This document shows, in pieces, positions 18,338 through 26,834 of a stretch of DNA of 64,000 bases; positions within the stretch are counted from its first letter, which is position 1; every line of letters starts with the position of its first letter. A program made the translations under genes and the position numbers. The notes under the pieces are model-generated. The model was not told the DNA's origin and made no database searches. It saw only the letters and a program-made list of their open reading frames with translations. This DNA comes from Phycisphaerae bacterium (GTDB lineage: Bacteria > Planctomycetota > Phycisphaerae > Phycisphaerales > UBA1924): contig JAUIES010000001.1 in the NCBI GenBank assembly GCA_030429705.1, positions 1,736,001 through 1,800,000 of the forward strand, given 5' to 3'.

Positions 18338-19776
18338 TGCCCGACGCGAAAATCCTGGTGCCGCCCGATGTGGCGACTCAGATCGATCTGCTCGGGGACG
18401 AGATTGCTCGGCTGTCGGAGTTACACACAAGTCTGTCGCGCGATGCCGGAATGCTTGTGGGCGAAGAGGTGACCCGGTTTGGCATGCTCCAAGGGTATCT
18501 CGGGGTTGCGATTGTCGCGTTCATCATCACGCTGATCGCGACGCCTTTGGCTCGTAAGACTGCGATTTCGGTGGGCATTATTGATCGTCCGAGTGCGAGG
18601 AAGATTCACTCGGTTCCGATTGCGTATTTGGGTGGTGTGGCTGTCTTCCTGGGAATCATGAGCGGGATTTTTTACAGTTACTTTGCCTCCCGCTTCACGG
18701 GGTTGATTGACTGGCACATCACGCAGTATGCGATTCCCGGCACTGATATTCCGCCTGGTTCCGGGATTCCGCAGTTGGTGCCGCCTTCGATCGTGCTTGG
18801 CATCACCGTGATCATGGTTGTCGGGTTGATCGATGATGTTGTCGGGATTATGCCCCGCGTGAAGTTGGGGGGGCAGTTGTTTGCGGCTGCCGCTCTCGCG
18901 TACGGCGATATCGGTGTCAAGGTTGCCCAGGGCATTCTGTCTCCCACGCTTGGTGCGTTGCTGAACAATCACGATTTGAGCTGGGCCTTCAGCATGCCGG
19001 TGTTCGGTATGGTCGAGTTTGACTTGATCTATTGGACTGGCACAGCGGTCATAGCGATTTTCGTGCTCGGTGGGTGCAACTCGGCGAATTTGATCGATGG
19101 ACTTGATGGGCTGCTGACGGGTGTCACGGCGATCGCCGCGATCGGTCTGGTTGTGATTGCGCTTGGTCTGGCGGTGCTTGACGATGGGCCTCGCGATGCG
19201 CAGCGAATTGTGCTGGGGCTTGCCTTGATTGGTGCGTGTCTTGGGTTCCTGCCTTACAACTTCAATCCGGCGAGTATTTTTCTTGGTGATTGCGGCTCGT
19301 TGATGCTCGGGTTTTGTACGATCGTCTTGATCTTGTTGCTAGGTGATTCGGGCACGGATGCAGGGCGGTCGTACCTGGTGATCGCGGGTTTGATCATTTA
19401 CGCGATTCCGATCATCGATACCGTGCTTGCGATCGTGCGTCGAAGGCTTGCACGGAAGAAGATGTCTGATCCTGACGCGGACCACCTTCATCACATGCTT
19501 CGCCGATCGCTCGGTGTCAAAGGTGCGGTGTTGGTGCTGTATGTGATCGCGATTTGTTTCGCGCTGCTTGGTATTGCACTGAGTATGGGCCGTGCGCGCG
19601 TTGTGTATTCGCTGGCACTGCTATTTGCTTCGTACATCGGGGTGTATGCGATCAAGATTGCTCGCCGCAAGCATCTTGAGGAAGAGGCCATGAACGGTGT
19701 TCAGCGGCGAACAGTGCCTGAGGACGGGTCTGCGAATGCTGGTAGGGAGTCGAGTTCGGTGACTGGGACGGTGTGA
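18334..19776 (+). CDS. Undecaprenyl-phosphate glycosyl-1-phosphate transferase, WecA/MraY family
   Basis: Polytopic membrane enzyme (480 aa) that transfers a sugar-1-phosphate from UDP-sugar to undecaprenyl phosphate, the first step of polysaccharide repeat-unit assembly. It shows the family signatures IIDRPSARKIHSVPIAYLGG near residue 86, GLIDDVVGI, NLIDGLDGLLTG and FLGDCGSLMLGF, and the cytoplasmic His loop DPDADHLHHMLRR. About ten hydrophobic segments are visible. The N-terminal about 50 residues before the first membrane segment are an extra amphipathic region. An AGAGGAA ribosome-binding site lies inside the 3' end of the upstream SDR gene. The long hydrophilic C-terminal tail (about 440-480) is not conserved. 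Confidence 0.88.
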   Translation: MMPDAKILVPPDVATQIDLLGDEIARLSELHTSLSRDAGMLVGEEVTRFGMLQGYLGVAIVAFIITLIATPLARKTAISVGIIDRPSARKIHSVPIAYLGGVAVFLGIMSGIFYSYFASRFTGLIDWHITQYAIPGTDIPPGSGIPQLVPPSIVLGITVIMVVGLIDDVVGIMPRVKLGGQLFAAAALAYGDIGVKVAQGILSPTLGALLNNHDLSWAFSMPVFGMVEFDLIYWTGTAVIAIFVLGGCNSANLIDGLDGLLTGVTAIAAIGLVVIALGLAVLDDGPRDAQRIVLGLALIGACLGFLPYNFNPASIFLGDCGSLMLGFCTIVLILLLGDSGTDAGRSYLVIAGLIIYAIPIIDTVLAIVRRRLARKKMSDPDADHLHHMLRRSLGVKGAVLVLYVIAICFALLGIALSMGRARVVYSLALLFASYIGVYAIKIARRKHLEEEAMNGVQRRTVPEDGSANAGRESSSVTGTV

Positions 19777-19827
19777 TCTGCATGGTGTTGCCTGAAGTGT
19801 GAAGGGTGGAGGCGATATACTCCGCCC

Positions 19828-20730
19828 ATGACCGAAGCACGCCCGATGCGCCGAATCGCTTTGATGAACCAGAAAGGTGGCGTGGGCAAGACGACCACGA
19901 CCGTCAACCTTGCTGCGGCGATAGCCCGGCAAGGGCGATCGACCCTTGTTGTTGATCTCGATCCACAAGCACACGCGACGCTGCATCTGGGGGTTGACCC
20001 GGACGATGCACACGCTTCGGCGTATGACCTGTTAATGGATGGATCGGCTGACCCGACGGACGCGGCTTTGGAGGTGTCCGAGCATTTGCATCTGATTCCG
20101 TCTGAGACGGATCTGGCGGGTGCGGAATCTGAGCTTGCGAGTCAGAACGATCGGCACCATCGGCTGGATCGCGTGCTGGGTCGTCTGGAAGAATGCTACG
20201 AGTTTGTGTTTCTTGATTGCCCGCCTTCGCTCGGCGCATTGACCATGAACGGTTTGGTTGCGGCACGCGAAGTGATCATTCCGATGCAGGCGCATTTTCT
20301 AGCGTTGCAAGGGCTTGGCAAGTTGCTTGAGACGGTGCAGTTGGTGCGGACTGGTTTGAACCCCAAGTTGCGTGTTTCGGGGGTGGTGCTCTGCATGCAT
20401 GACGCGCAGGCGACGCACACGCGTGAGGTCGTGGCCGATATGGAGTCGTTCTTTGAATCGGCTCGAGCGGATGTGGAATCACCGTGGCGATTTGCTCGGG
20501 TGTTTCGGCCTCCGATTCGACGCAATATCAAACTGGCTGAGGGACCGAGTTTCGGGCAGACTATCTTTGACTATGCCCCCGATGCTGCAGGTGCGAAAGA
20601 CTATGAAGCGCTTGGTGCTGGTTTGCTGCGTGAGTGGGATCGATTGCTCGAACGGCGTGGGGGGGCGGCGAGTGAAGTTCAGGTTACGGACTCTGGTCGA
20701 TCAGTACCGATGCCGGGGCCGGTCCTGTGA
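19828..20730 (+). CDS. ParA/Soj-family ATPase
   Basis: 300-aa deviant-Walker ATPase with KGGVGKTT (residues 16-23, the signature Lys being K16), VVDLDPQAH as Walker A' and FLDCPPSLG as Walker B. These proteins form dynamic gradients on the nucleoid that position cargo. No parB or MinD partner is next to it; it lies between EPS genes and a transporter, so it could place an envelope or secretion complex, or be a chromosomal Soj whose partner is elsewhere. The next gene starts with a GTGA overlap. A second possible start (ATG 19846) is only 6 codons inside. Confidence 0.85.
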   Translation: MTEARPMRRIALMNQKGGVGKTTTTVNLAAAIARQGRSTLVVDLDPQAHATLHLGVDPDDAHASAYDLLMDGSADPTDAALEVSEHLHLIPSETDLAGAESELASQNDRHHRLDRVLGRLEECYEFVFLDCPPSLGALTMNGLVAAREVIIPMQAHFLALQGLGKLLETVQLVRTGLNPKLRVSGVVLCMHDAQATHTREVVADMESFFESARADVESPWRFARVFRPPIRRNIKLAEGPSFGQTIFDYAPDAAGAKDYEALGAGLLREWDRLLERRGGAASEVQVTDSGRSVPMPGPVL

Positions 20731-22700
20731 GTCATGATGACGAGCAACTCCCTGCGCTGTTGACTTGGAAGTTTGCGAGGCCGGTCTTTCTTCTGTATGC
20801 GATTGCGCTGGCGATCGGGACACATATACCCGGTGTACGCATCGAGGGTTCGGTCCCGCGGCCGGACATCCTTGTGCATGTTGCAGCGTTTGGCATGTGG
20901 GCGACTTTGTTGATCTGGTGTCGGTTTTTTGGGGCTGCGCTTTCGTGGCGGAATGTGTTTGTTTCAGCCGGTATTGCTGTGATTTATGCGGCGATCGATG
21001 AGGCGACGCAAGGAATTCCTGCACTCAAGCGGACTGTCGCGATTGAAGACTTTTTGGCTGGGGTGCTCGGTGTCGTCGGTGCGGTGTTTGCGGCGTGGAT
21101 GGCGCGTGTGGCGCTACAGCGGTCGGGCGGGTTGTTCGGCCCGCCGATCTGGATCTTGATGTTGATTGCCGGGTTGGTGCTTGGTGGCTTGGCGACGATC
21201 GTCATGCCACCAACGTATCTGGATGCAGGGCTGCACGAGATTGACACCTCGAACGGCGGTATCGACGAAACGCATGACGAGAAACAGCATGTTGAATCGC
21301 CCGATGAACACGCGTCGCCCGTGGTCGAGGGTGAAAATCACGAAGAGGCTGCGGAAGATGTTGGGCACGAGGCGGATGCATCTCATGGGATGAAACCAAC
21401 GATTCCGTTGATTTTGGTGGCACCGTTTGCGGCACTGCTTTTGAGTATCGCGTTGATGCCTTTTGTCAGTGAACGGTTTTGGCATCATCACTTTGCGGAT
21501 TTCGCTTTTTTCTTTGGGGGGCTGACAGCCGGGTATTACCTGCTTGGGTTTACCGAGCCTTATACACACGGCATGACCTATGGCGTGTACCAGATGTTTC
21601 ATGTCGGACAGGAGTATGTCGCATTTATCGCGCTTGTGGGCGGGCTGTATGTCGCATCGGGCGGGGTTGTGGTTGATATTCGCGGGCGAGGTCGCCCCAT
21701 GGCAAATGTGACCCTGCTGGCGTTTGGGGCGGTCATCGCCAATGTCGTCGGTACAACTGGTGCATCGATGCTGCTCATTCGGCCTTTCATGCGGCTCAAC
21801 GAGGGTCGATTGCGTGCGGTTCACATTGTCATGTTCATCTTGATCGTGAGTAACTGCGGGGGGGCGTTGACACCGATTGGTGACCCGCCTTTGTATCTGG
21901 GGTATCTGAAGGGTGTGCCATTTTTCTGGACAGCGCAACATCTTTTCCCGATGTGGCTGACCTGCGTCGGCGCGTTGCTGATGACATCGTACATTGTTGA
22001 CCATGTCGTTGAGCGGAGGCTGGCACCTGTGCAGGTCGAGCAAGCGACCGGGTATGGTGTTCGCGTGCGTGGTCTGAGCGGGATCATTGCGCTTGGGGTG
22101 ATCATCGGGGCGGTTTTCATCGATCCGTACCTTGCCGGTCGGGTGGACACGCGGGGTGTGCCGGTTGGACCAGTCGTCCAGTTGGTTGCGGCTGCTGTTG
22201 CGTATTTTGTCGCTCCGAAGGCGAATCTCGCATCAAACGAGTTTAACTTTTTCCCAGTGAAAGAAGTCGGGCTGCTGTTTGTTGGTATTTTTGCGACGAT
22301 GGCACCGGCGCTGGGTTATCTGGCGTTCAAGGGTGATTCACTTGGTATTGACACGCCGACAAAGTTTTACTTTGCAACAGGGATGTTGAGCGGCGTGCTT
22401 GACAACGCGCCGACCTATGCCAACTTCTTGCAGATTGCATTTGGTTCTGGAGAGATGTCGGTTACTTCGCTGCGTGCTTTTCTCAGCACGACGGAGGGGG
22501 CGGCGTTGGTGCGTGCGGTGTCGCTTGGTGCTGTGTTCTTCGGAGCGTTCACATACATCGGGAACGGGCCGAATTTCATGGTCAAGGCGTTGGCTGAGCG
22601 ATCTGGAGTGCGGATGCCGTCGTTTTTCGGATACATCTTTCGTGCGTTGATTTTCCTGAGCCCTGCGGTGCTTCTGGTATGGGTGATCTTCATTCGATGA
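20727..22700 (+). CDS. Fusion of a VanZ-like domain with a CitMHS_2/NhaD-type sodium:proton antiporter
   Basis: 657-aa polytopic protein. The first about 130 residues resemble VanZ (THIPGVRIEG, LVHVAAFGMWATLL, AAIDEATQGIPALKRT). An acidic, His-rich linker (about 170-220) follows. The rest looks like an ion-transporter-superfamily antiporter: GAVIANVVGTTGASMLLIRP, ALTPIGDPPLYLGYLKGVPF and GMLSGVLDNAPTYANFLQIA are typical of proteins annotated as 'sodium:proton antiporter'. The start is a GTG overlapping the parA stop; the next gene, murJ, overlaps by ATGA. The function of the VanZ part is unknown; Na+/H+ exchange for the C-terminal part is by family. Confidence 0.82.
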   Translation: MSHDDEQLPALLTWKFARPVFLLYAIALAIGTHIPGVRIEGSVPRPDILVHVAAFGMWATLLIWCRFFGAALSWRNVFVSAGIAVIYAAIDEATQGIPALKRTVAIEDFLAGVLGVVGAVFAAWMARVALQRSGGLFGPPIWILMLIAGLVLGGLATIVMPPTYLDAGLHEIDTSNGGIDETHDEKQHVESPDEHASPVVEGENHEEAAEDVGHEADASHGMKPTIPLILVAPFAALLLSIALMPFVSERFWHHHFADFAFFFGGLTAGYYLLGFTEPYTHGMTYGVYQMFHVGQEYVAFIALVGGLYVASGGVVVDIRGRGRPMANVTLLAFGAVIANVVGTTGASMLLIRPFMRLNEGRLRAVHIVMFILIVSNCGGALTPIGDPPLYLGYLKGVPFFWTAQHLFPMWLTCVGALLMTSYIVDHVVERRLAPVQVEQATGYGVRVRGLSGIIALGVIIGAVFIDPYLAGRVDTRGVPVGPVVQLVAAAVAYFVAPKANLASNEFNFFPVKEVGLLFVGIFATMAPALGYLAFKGDSLGIDTPTKFYFATGMLSGVLDNAPTYANFLQIAFGSGEMSVTSLRAFLSTTEGAALVRAVSLGAVFFGAFTYIGNGPNFMVKALAERSGVRMPSFFGYIFRALIFLSPAVLLVWVIFIR

Positions 22701-24307
22701 ACGATTCTGCTCGTGATGAAGGACGGCTCCGGCTGGGGCGCGATGTGCGGACCATTTCCGGACTGACACTGATCTCTCGCGTCACCGGATTGGTTCGTGA
22801 TCTGGTCACGGTACGCATTTTTGGCGACGGTGTTGTGGGTTCTGCGTTTGCTGCAGCGTTTGCGATTCCAAACATGTTCCGGCGGCTGTTTGGCGAAGGT
22901 GCATTGTCGGCTGCGTTTATTCCCGAGTATGCGACGCTGACGCAGGATGACCCGAAGCGTGCGGATGCGTTCTGTTCGCTGACGATCGGTCTGGTTGCGG
23001 TCTTGACGACCGTTCTGACGGTGCTTGTGGAGATCGGGCTCGGGTTGATTCTGGTGTTCATGACGCCGGAGCCAGAACGCAATTATTCGATTGCGTTGGT
23101 CATGTTCTTGCTGCCGTACATGCCATTGGTGTGCGTTGCAGCGATGCTGGCGGGGATGTTGCAGGTACACGGTCGATTTGCACCCGGTGCAGCGATGCCC
23201 ATGATTCTCAATGCGTGCATGATTGCGGTTTCGCTACCGTTCTTCATGATGAGCGACGCAGATGCGCGGCAGTGGGGCTGGATCATCGGCGTGTCTGTGT
23301 TGGTATCGGGGGGGCTTCAGGTAGTCTGGTCACTGGTTGCACTGCGCGGTGTTGTGAACTGGACACGAGCGGTTGAGCACGCGTCTGAGCCCGCTCGGCG
23401 GATGCTGAAGAAACTCGGGCCTGTCTTGCTTGGGCTCGGGACACTCCAACTCAATGCGTTGATTGATACGCTCATTGCGATGTGGCCGAACTGGATCGGT
23501 CCGACGATTGGCGGTCGTCCTTACCCGCTTGATGCGGCATCGAACAGCATTTTGTTTTTTACGCAGCGGTTGTATCAGTTTCCGCTTGGCGTGTTCGGGA
23601 TTGCTGTGGCGACGGCAATTTTTCCGAGTTTGAGTCGAGCGGCGAGCGAGCCGAAGCGATTTTTGGAGATGCTGCAGCACGGTGTGCGGCTGTCACTGTT
23701 CATCGCGCTTCCGGCGACAGTGGGGTTGATCCTAGTGCGTTCTGATTTGATTGCGGTGCTGTATTCAGGCCCTGGTGGGGGGTTCAGTAAGAGCGGTGTC
23801 GATCGATCATCGGCGGTGTTGCTCGGATACGGCGTAGGAGTGTGGGCGTACTCGCTCAATCAGTTGTGGACGCGAGCATACTACGCGCGTGGTGACACAA
23901 AGACGCCGATGCAGATCGCGGTCGGGATGGTCGGGCTCAACTTGCTGCTCAATGTGGTGTTGGTGTTTGCGACGCCGTTGCGAGAGGCCGGGCTGGCGTG
24001 GTCGACCGCGATCGCGGCGATCGTGCAGTGCGCGGTGCTGTGGCTCGTGCTCAGGCGCCAGCACATCAACCTGTTTGATCGGAGCACCCGGCGAGGGATC
24101 GGGCGATCGGTTGTGCTCACGCTCATGATGGCGGGTGCTGTAAGTGGAGTGGGTTTGGCTCTGCCTGCCGCGGAGCATTGGTCAGGTTCTGTGGTGCGAC
24201 TCGGCGCTTTGACCGTGACTGGGGCGGCAGTTTTTGCGCTTGGGTCGATGCTGTGGCGGATTGAAGAGTTGGGGTGGTTCTTCCGGCGCACCCGCGGTGC
24301 GGAGTGA
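22697..24307 (+). CDS. murJ: Lipid II flippase MurJ (MviN)
   Basis: 536-aa MOP-superfamily flippase that moves lipid II across the inner membrane for peptidoglycan synthesis. Family features include TISGLTLISRVTGLVRDLVT near the N-terminus, AIPNMFRRLFGEGALSAAFI, QFPLGVFGIAVATAIFPSLS and the late segment LNQLWTRAYYARGDTKTP. About 14 hydrophobic helices are visible. The start at 22697 gives an ATGA overlap with the antiporter gene; an in-frame ATG at 22679 lies within that gene and is less likely. Presence of murJ agrees with planctomycetes having peptidoglycan. Confidence 0.92.
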   Translation: MNDSARDEGRLRLGRDVRTISGLTLISRVTGLVRDLVTVRIFGDGVVGSAFAAAFAIPNMFRRLFGEGALSAAFIPEYATLTQDDPKRADAFCSLTIGLVAVLTTVLTVLVEIGLGLILVFMTPEPERNYSIALVMFLLPYMPLVCVAAMLAGMLQVHGRFAPGAAMPMILNACMIAVSLPFFMMSDADARQWGWIIGVSVLVSGGLQVVWSLVALRGVVNWTRAVEHASEPARRMLKKLGPVLLGLGTLQLNALIDTLIAMWPNWIGPTIGGRPYPLDAASNSILFFTQRLYQFPLGVFGIAVATAIFPSLSRAASEPKRFLEMLQHGVRLSLFIALPATVGLILVRSDLIAVLYSGPGGGFSKSGVDRSSAVLLGYGVGVWAYSLNQLWTRAYYARGDTKTPMQIAVGMVGLNLLLNVVLVFATPLREAGLAWSTAIAAIVQCAVLWLVLRRQHINLFDRSTRRGIGRSVVLTLMMAGAVSGVGLALPAAEHWSGSVVRLGALTVTGAAVFALGSMLWRIEELGWFFRRTRGAE

Positions 24308-24375
24308 GCGCACGCCAGTCGTTCGTCCGATGATCTTCCTGCGAACCGCGAACAACCGCGCACAAAGGAGGCATC

Positions 24376-24555
24376 ATGCTGGGATGGATGAGAACGCATC
24401 GAGTCAGGCTGACATCGTTTGTTGTGGGATCGTTGGCATTGCTTACGGTCGGGTGTGGCACGGTGCAGGGGTTTGGTGAGGATCTGTCGCAAGCGAGTCA
24501 GAGCGTTCGCCAGGCGTTTGTCGGCAGCGATCCGGATGCGCCGCCGCTAGACTGA
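24376..24555 (+). CDS. Entericidin-like small lipoprotein
   Basis: 59-aa protein, too short for usual ORF cut-offs. It has a strong ribosome-binding site (AAAGGAGG, 24364-24371) 4 nt before ATG 24376. A basic start, a hydrophobic core (FVVGSLALLTVGC) and a lipobox Cys at residue 27 mark a lipoprotein signal. After the Cys comes GTVQGFGEDLSQASQSV, matching the C-N-T-x-x-G-x-G-x-D pattern of the entericidin EcnA/EcnB family. Entericidins are small envelope lipoproteins, some of them antidote/toxin pairs involved in stationary-phase lysis; here there is only one. The next gene (SDR) begins 3 nt downstream. Confidence 0.75.
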   Translation: MLGWMRTHRVRLTSFVVGSLALLTVGCGTVQGFGEDLSQASQSVRQAFVGSDPDAPPLD

Positions 24556-24558
24556 TCG

Positions 24559-25380
24559 GTGCCGATCGATCTCAGTGACAAGCCAATAGCGATAACGGGT
24601 GCGAGCAGCGGCATCGGGCGTGCAACTGCGCTTGCGTGCGCTCGAGTGGGCATGCCGGTCGCCGTGCTTGCGCGTCGGGCGGACCGGCTTGACGCGTTGT
24701 GCGCTCAGATCGAGTCATTGGGGGGGCGAGCCGTCGCTGTGCCCGGTTCGGTTGAGGTTCCCGCAGACTGCGAGAGGCTCATCGAGCAAACGGTCGATTC
24801 GTTCGGCTCGATCTATGGCGTGTTCGCGAACGCTGGGTACAGTCTGGAAGAGCCTTGTGTGGACATAGACGAAGAGTCCATGCGGCGTATGTTCGAGGTG
24901 AACTTCTGGGGGAGTTTGCACACCGTTCGTCCGGCGCTTTCGATCATGCGTCAGGCAGGGGCCGGGCATGTGCTGTTCTGTTCGAGTTGCCTGTCAAAGA
25001 TCACGATGCCCGCGTATGGGTGTTATTCTTCGACAAAGGCGTGCCAGGATCACTTCGCTCGTTCGATGCGGCTCGAGCTGCGCGGGACGGGGGTGCATGT
25101 TTCCAGCGTGCACCCAATCGGTACGCGGACCGAGTTGTTTGAAAACAAGGTGTCAGCGAACGGCGAGGTAACGGGAGTGCCGAATCATGCGCCAGATTGG
25201 CTCATGCAATCGCCCGAGCGTGTGGCGCGAGCTGTGGTTCGCTGTTTGCGCAGGCCTCGCGGCGAAGTGTGGACGAGCGCTGCGACGCGGACTGCGACGG
25301 GGCTTGCGACGGTGTTCCCCGGGCTTGCCGATCGGTTGCTTGCACGAGCGTTTCGAGACAATGATCGATCGGCGAAGTAA
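24559..25380 (+). CDS. Short-chain dehydrogenase/reductase
   Basis: 273-aa classical SDR oxidoreductase. The cofactor loop TGASSGIG is at residues 13-20, NAG at 91-93, catalytic Ser at about 142 in FCSSCLSK, and Tyr156-x3-Lys160 in CYSSTK. An Arg-rich segment (LARRADR, 37-43) after strand 2 suggests NADP(H). Substrate unknown. The start is a GTG 3 nt after the entericidin-like stop, so the pair is probably one unit. The following gene is convergent. Confidence 0.85.
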   Translation: MPIDLSDKPIAITGASSGIGRATALACARVGMPVAVLARRADRLDALCAQIESLGGRAVAVPGSVEVPADCERLIEQTVDSFGSIYGVFANAGYSLEEPCVDIDEESMRRMFEVNFWGSLHTVRPALSIMRQAGAGHVLFCSSCLSKITMPAYGCYSSTKACQDHFARSMRLELRGTGVHVSSVHPIGTRTELFENKVSANGEVTGVPNHAPDWLMQSPERVARAVVRCLRRPRGEVWTSAATRTATGLATVFPGLADRLLARAFRDNDRSAK

Positions 25381-25386
25381 GTGCGA

Positions 25387-26757
25387 TCAGGAATCGTCAT
25401 CATCGTCCAAGGCAGTTGGTGAGCCGTCGTTGGCGAGGGCCTTGTCGACCAGTGTTCGCACACGATTCATGACATCATCGGGTTCGGCGCCACGGCGAAC
25501 GCGTTCGGTGCCGACGAGATTGCCCGCGGCATCAATGACCGCGACGGTTGGAAACACGACGACGGAAAACGCGTCTGCGACGCTATTGCTGTTCGGTGCG
25601 ATTTCAAAGGTGTAATCGCGCACGCGGGCAACATCGACCGCGGTGGTCGCGTCGCGTTCGCGGACTGCCATGCCGATGACACGGACACCGCGATCGAAGT
25701 AATTCTCAGCCAGGCTCGACATGAGTGGGCTGTAGGGTCGGCATTCCATACTCCAAGAGCCCCAGAAATACAGGACCGCAACATTGCCGCGAAGTGATTC
25801 GAGTGAAATTGTTTCACCCGCGTCATTGGCAGTCGAGAAGTCGGGGGAGGGTGGGTAAACATTGGCGGGGGCTGCGGGTCGAATTTCTGCGGGTGCTGCG
25901 ATCGGCGGTGTGTCGATACGCGTTGCGTTGGTTGCATCTGCGACGACGGTGGACCGGCGAATAGCGCTTTGCGCGAGTGTGTAGCCTTCTGGAAGTGGGA
26001 GATCGAACTGCTTGTCTTCGAGTTCGATGCCGGGTTCGAGTTTCGTCAGTTCGAGAACGATGGTCATGGAGAAAGCGCCGTCGCCCGACACGCGTTCAAT
26101 GCGGCGGATAAGGTGGTCTTCGTGCCCGACTGAGACACGCGCGACCTGATGAGGGCGACCGCGGGTGGGGCGGCCTTCCGGCTTGGCATAGGTGACTTTG
26201 ATGACATCGCATTTGACGCCATCAATGGTGACCTGATCGAGCAGTTCGAGTTCGCTCGCCGCGATCTCGTCTTTGAGAGGGACTGGCTTGAGCAGTTCTT
26301 CGAGGACGAGCGAGCGGGCGGCTGAGTATCCTCGGCTCCTGGTCGCGAGCGCGCGAGAGGAGGGATACTGGTACACCTTTTTTTCTGCGACATCAAGCCA
26401 GCGTGCGTTGTCATTGTTCAAGACGAGGTCGATCTTGATGGGTTCTTTTTCCTGCGCGCTACCGGAAGTGGTCTGGCCGGTGATGCGGGAGGTCCAACTG
26501 GGTGTGATCTTCGCTTCGGGGTCTTCGGTGGGGTCAAACTTCATGAGCAAGGCAGCCTGACCAACGGGCATTGTTGACTTGAATATATCTGCCCCTTCGC
26601 CTCGTATGTTGAGCTGGGCTCGCAGTGTCTTTGCTTCGATGAGCGCTTTCGATGCACGCTCGAGGATCTCTTCGGCTGATTGGGCTGCAGCCATGCTTGC
26701 AGTGACCAGCATGAGACAGACGCACGCGGTTTTCTTGATGAGGCCTTGTCCTGGCAT
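25387..26757 (-). CDS. Exported LolA-like domain fused to a TlpA-type thioredoxin domain lacking the first Cys
   Basis: 456-aa secreted protein. Signal peptide residues about 1-26 (ACVCLMLVTASMAAAQ), then an outer-membrane-lipoprotein-carrier/DUF2092-like region with AEEILERASKALIEAKTLRA at its start, then a C-terminal thioredoxin-like domain (about 320-440). In the redox position, TlpA proteins have W-C-x-x-C; here the sequence is FWGSWSMECRPYSPL, leaving one Cys. It may bind or use a single thiol rather than perform disulfide exchange. Start chosen at 26757, with AGGAG upstream (minus strand); the open frame extends 23 codons further without support. The acidic tail ends TALDDDDDS. Confidence 0.7.
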   Translation of the reverse strand: MPGQGLIKKTACVCLMLVTASMAAAQSAEEILERASKALIEAKTLRAQLNIRGEGADIFKSTMPVGQAALLMKFDPTEDPEAKITPSWTSRITGQTTSGSAQEKEPIKIDLVLNNDNARWLDVAEKKVYQYPSSRALATRSRGYSAARSLVLEELLKPVPLKDEIAASELELLDQVTIDGVKCDVIKVTYAKPEGRPTRGRPHQVARVSVGHEDHLIRRIERVSGDGAFSMTIVLELTKLEPGIELEDKQFDLPLPEGYTLAQSAIRRSTVVADATNATRIDTPPIAAPAEIRPAAPANVYPPSPDFSTANDAGETISLESLRGNVAVLYFWGSWSMECRPYSPLMSSLAENYFDRGVRVIGMAVRERDATTAVDVARVRDYTFEIAPNSNSVADAFSVVVFPTVAVIDAAGNLVGTERVRRGAEPDDVMNRVRTLVDKALANDGSPTALDDDDDS

Positions 26758-26834
26758 CGTGTTTCTCCTGGTTGAATCACAAACTGTACTACAATCGAGC
26801 GTCAAATCCACATAAGAATCGTGCAACGGTCAGG

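Noticed and set aside
19828-20730. parA as evidence for a chromosomal parAB/ori region
   Set aside because: No parB, parS-like repeats or dnaA nearby; it is linked to transporter and murJ genes instead.
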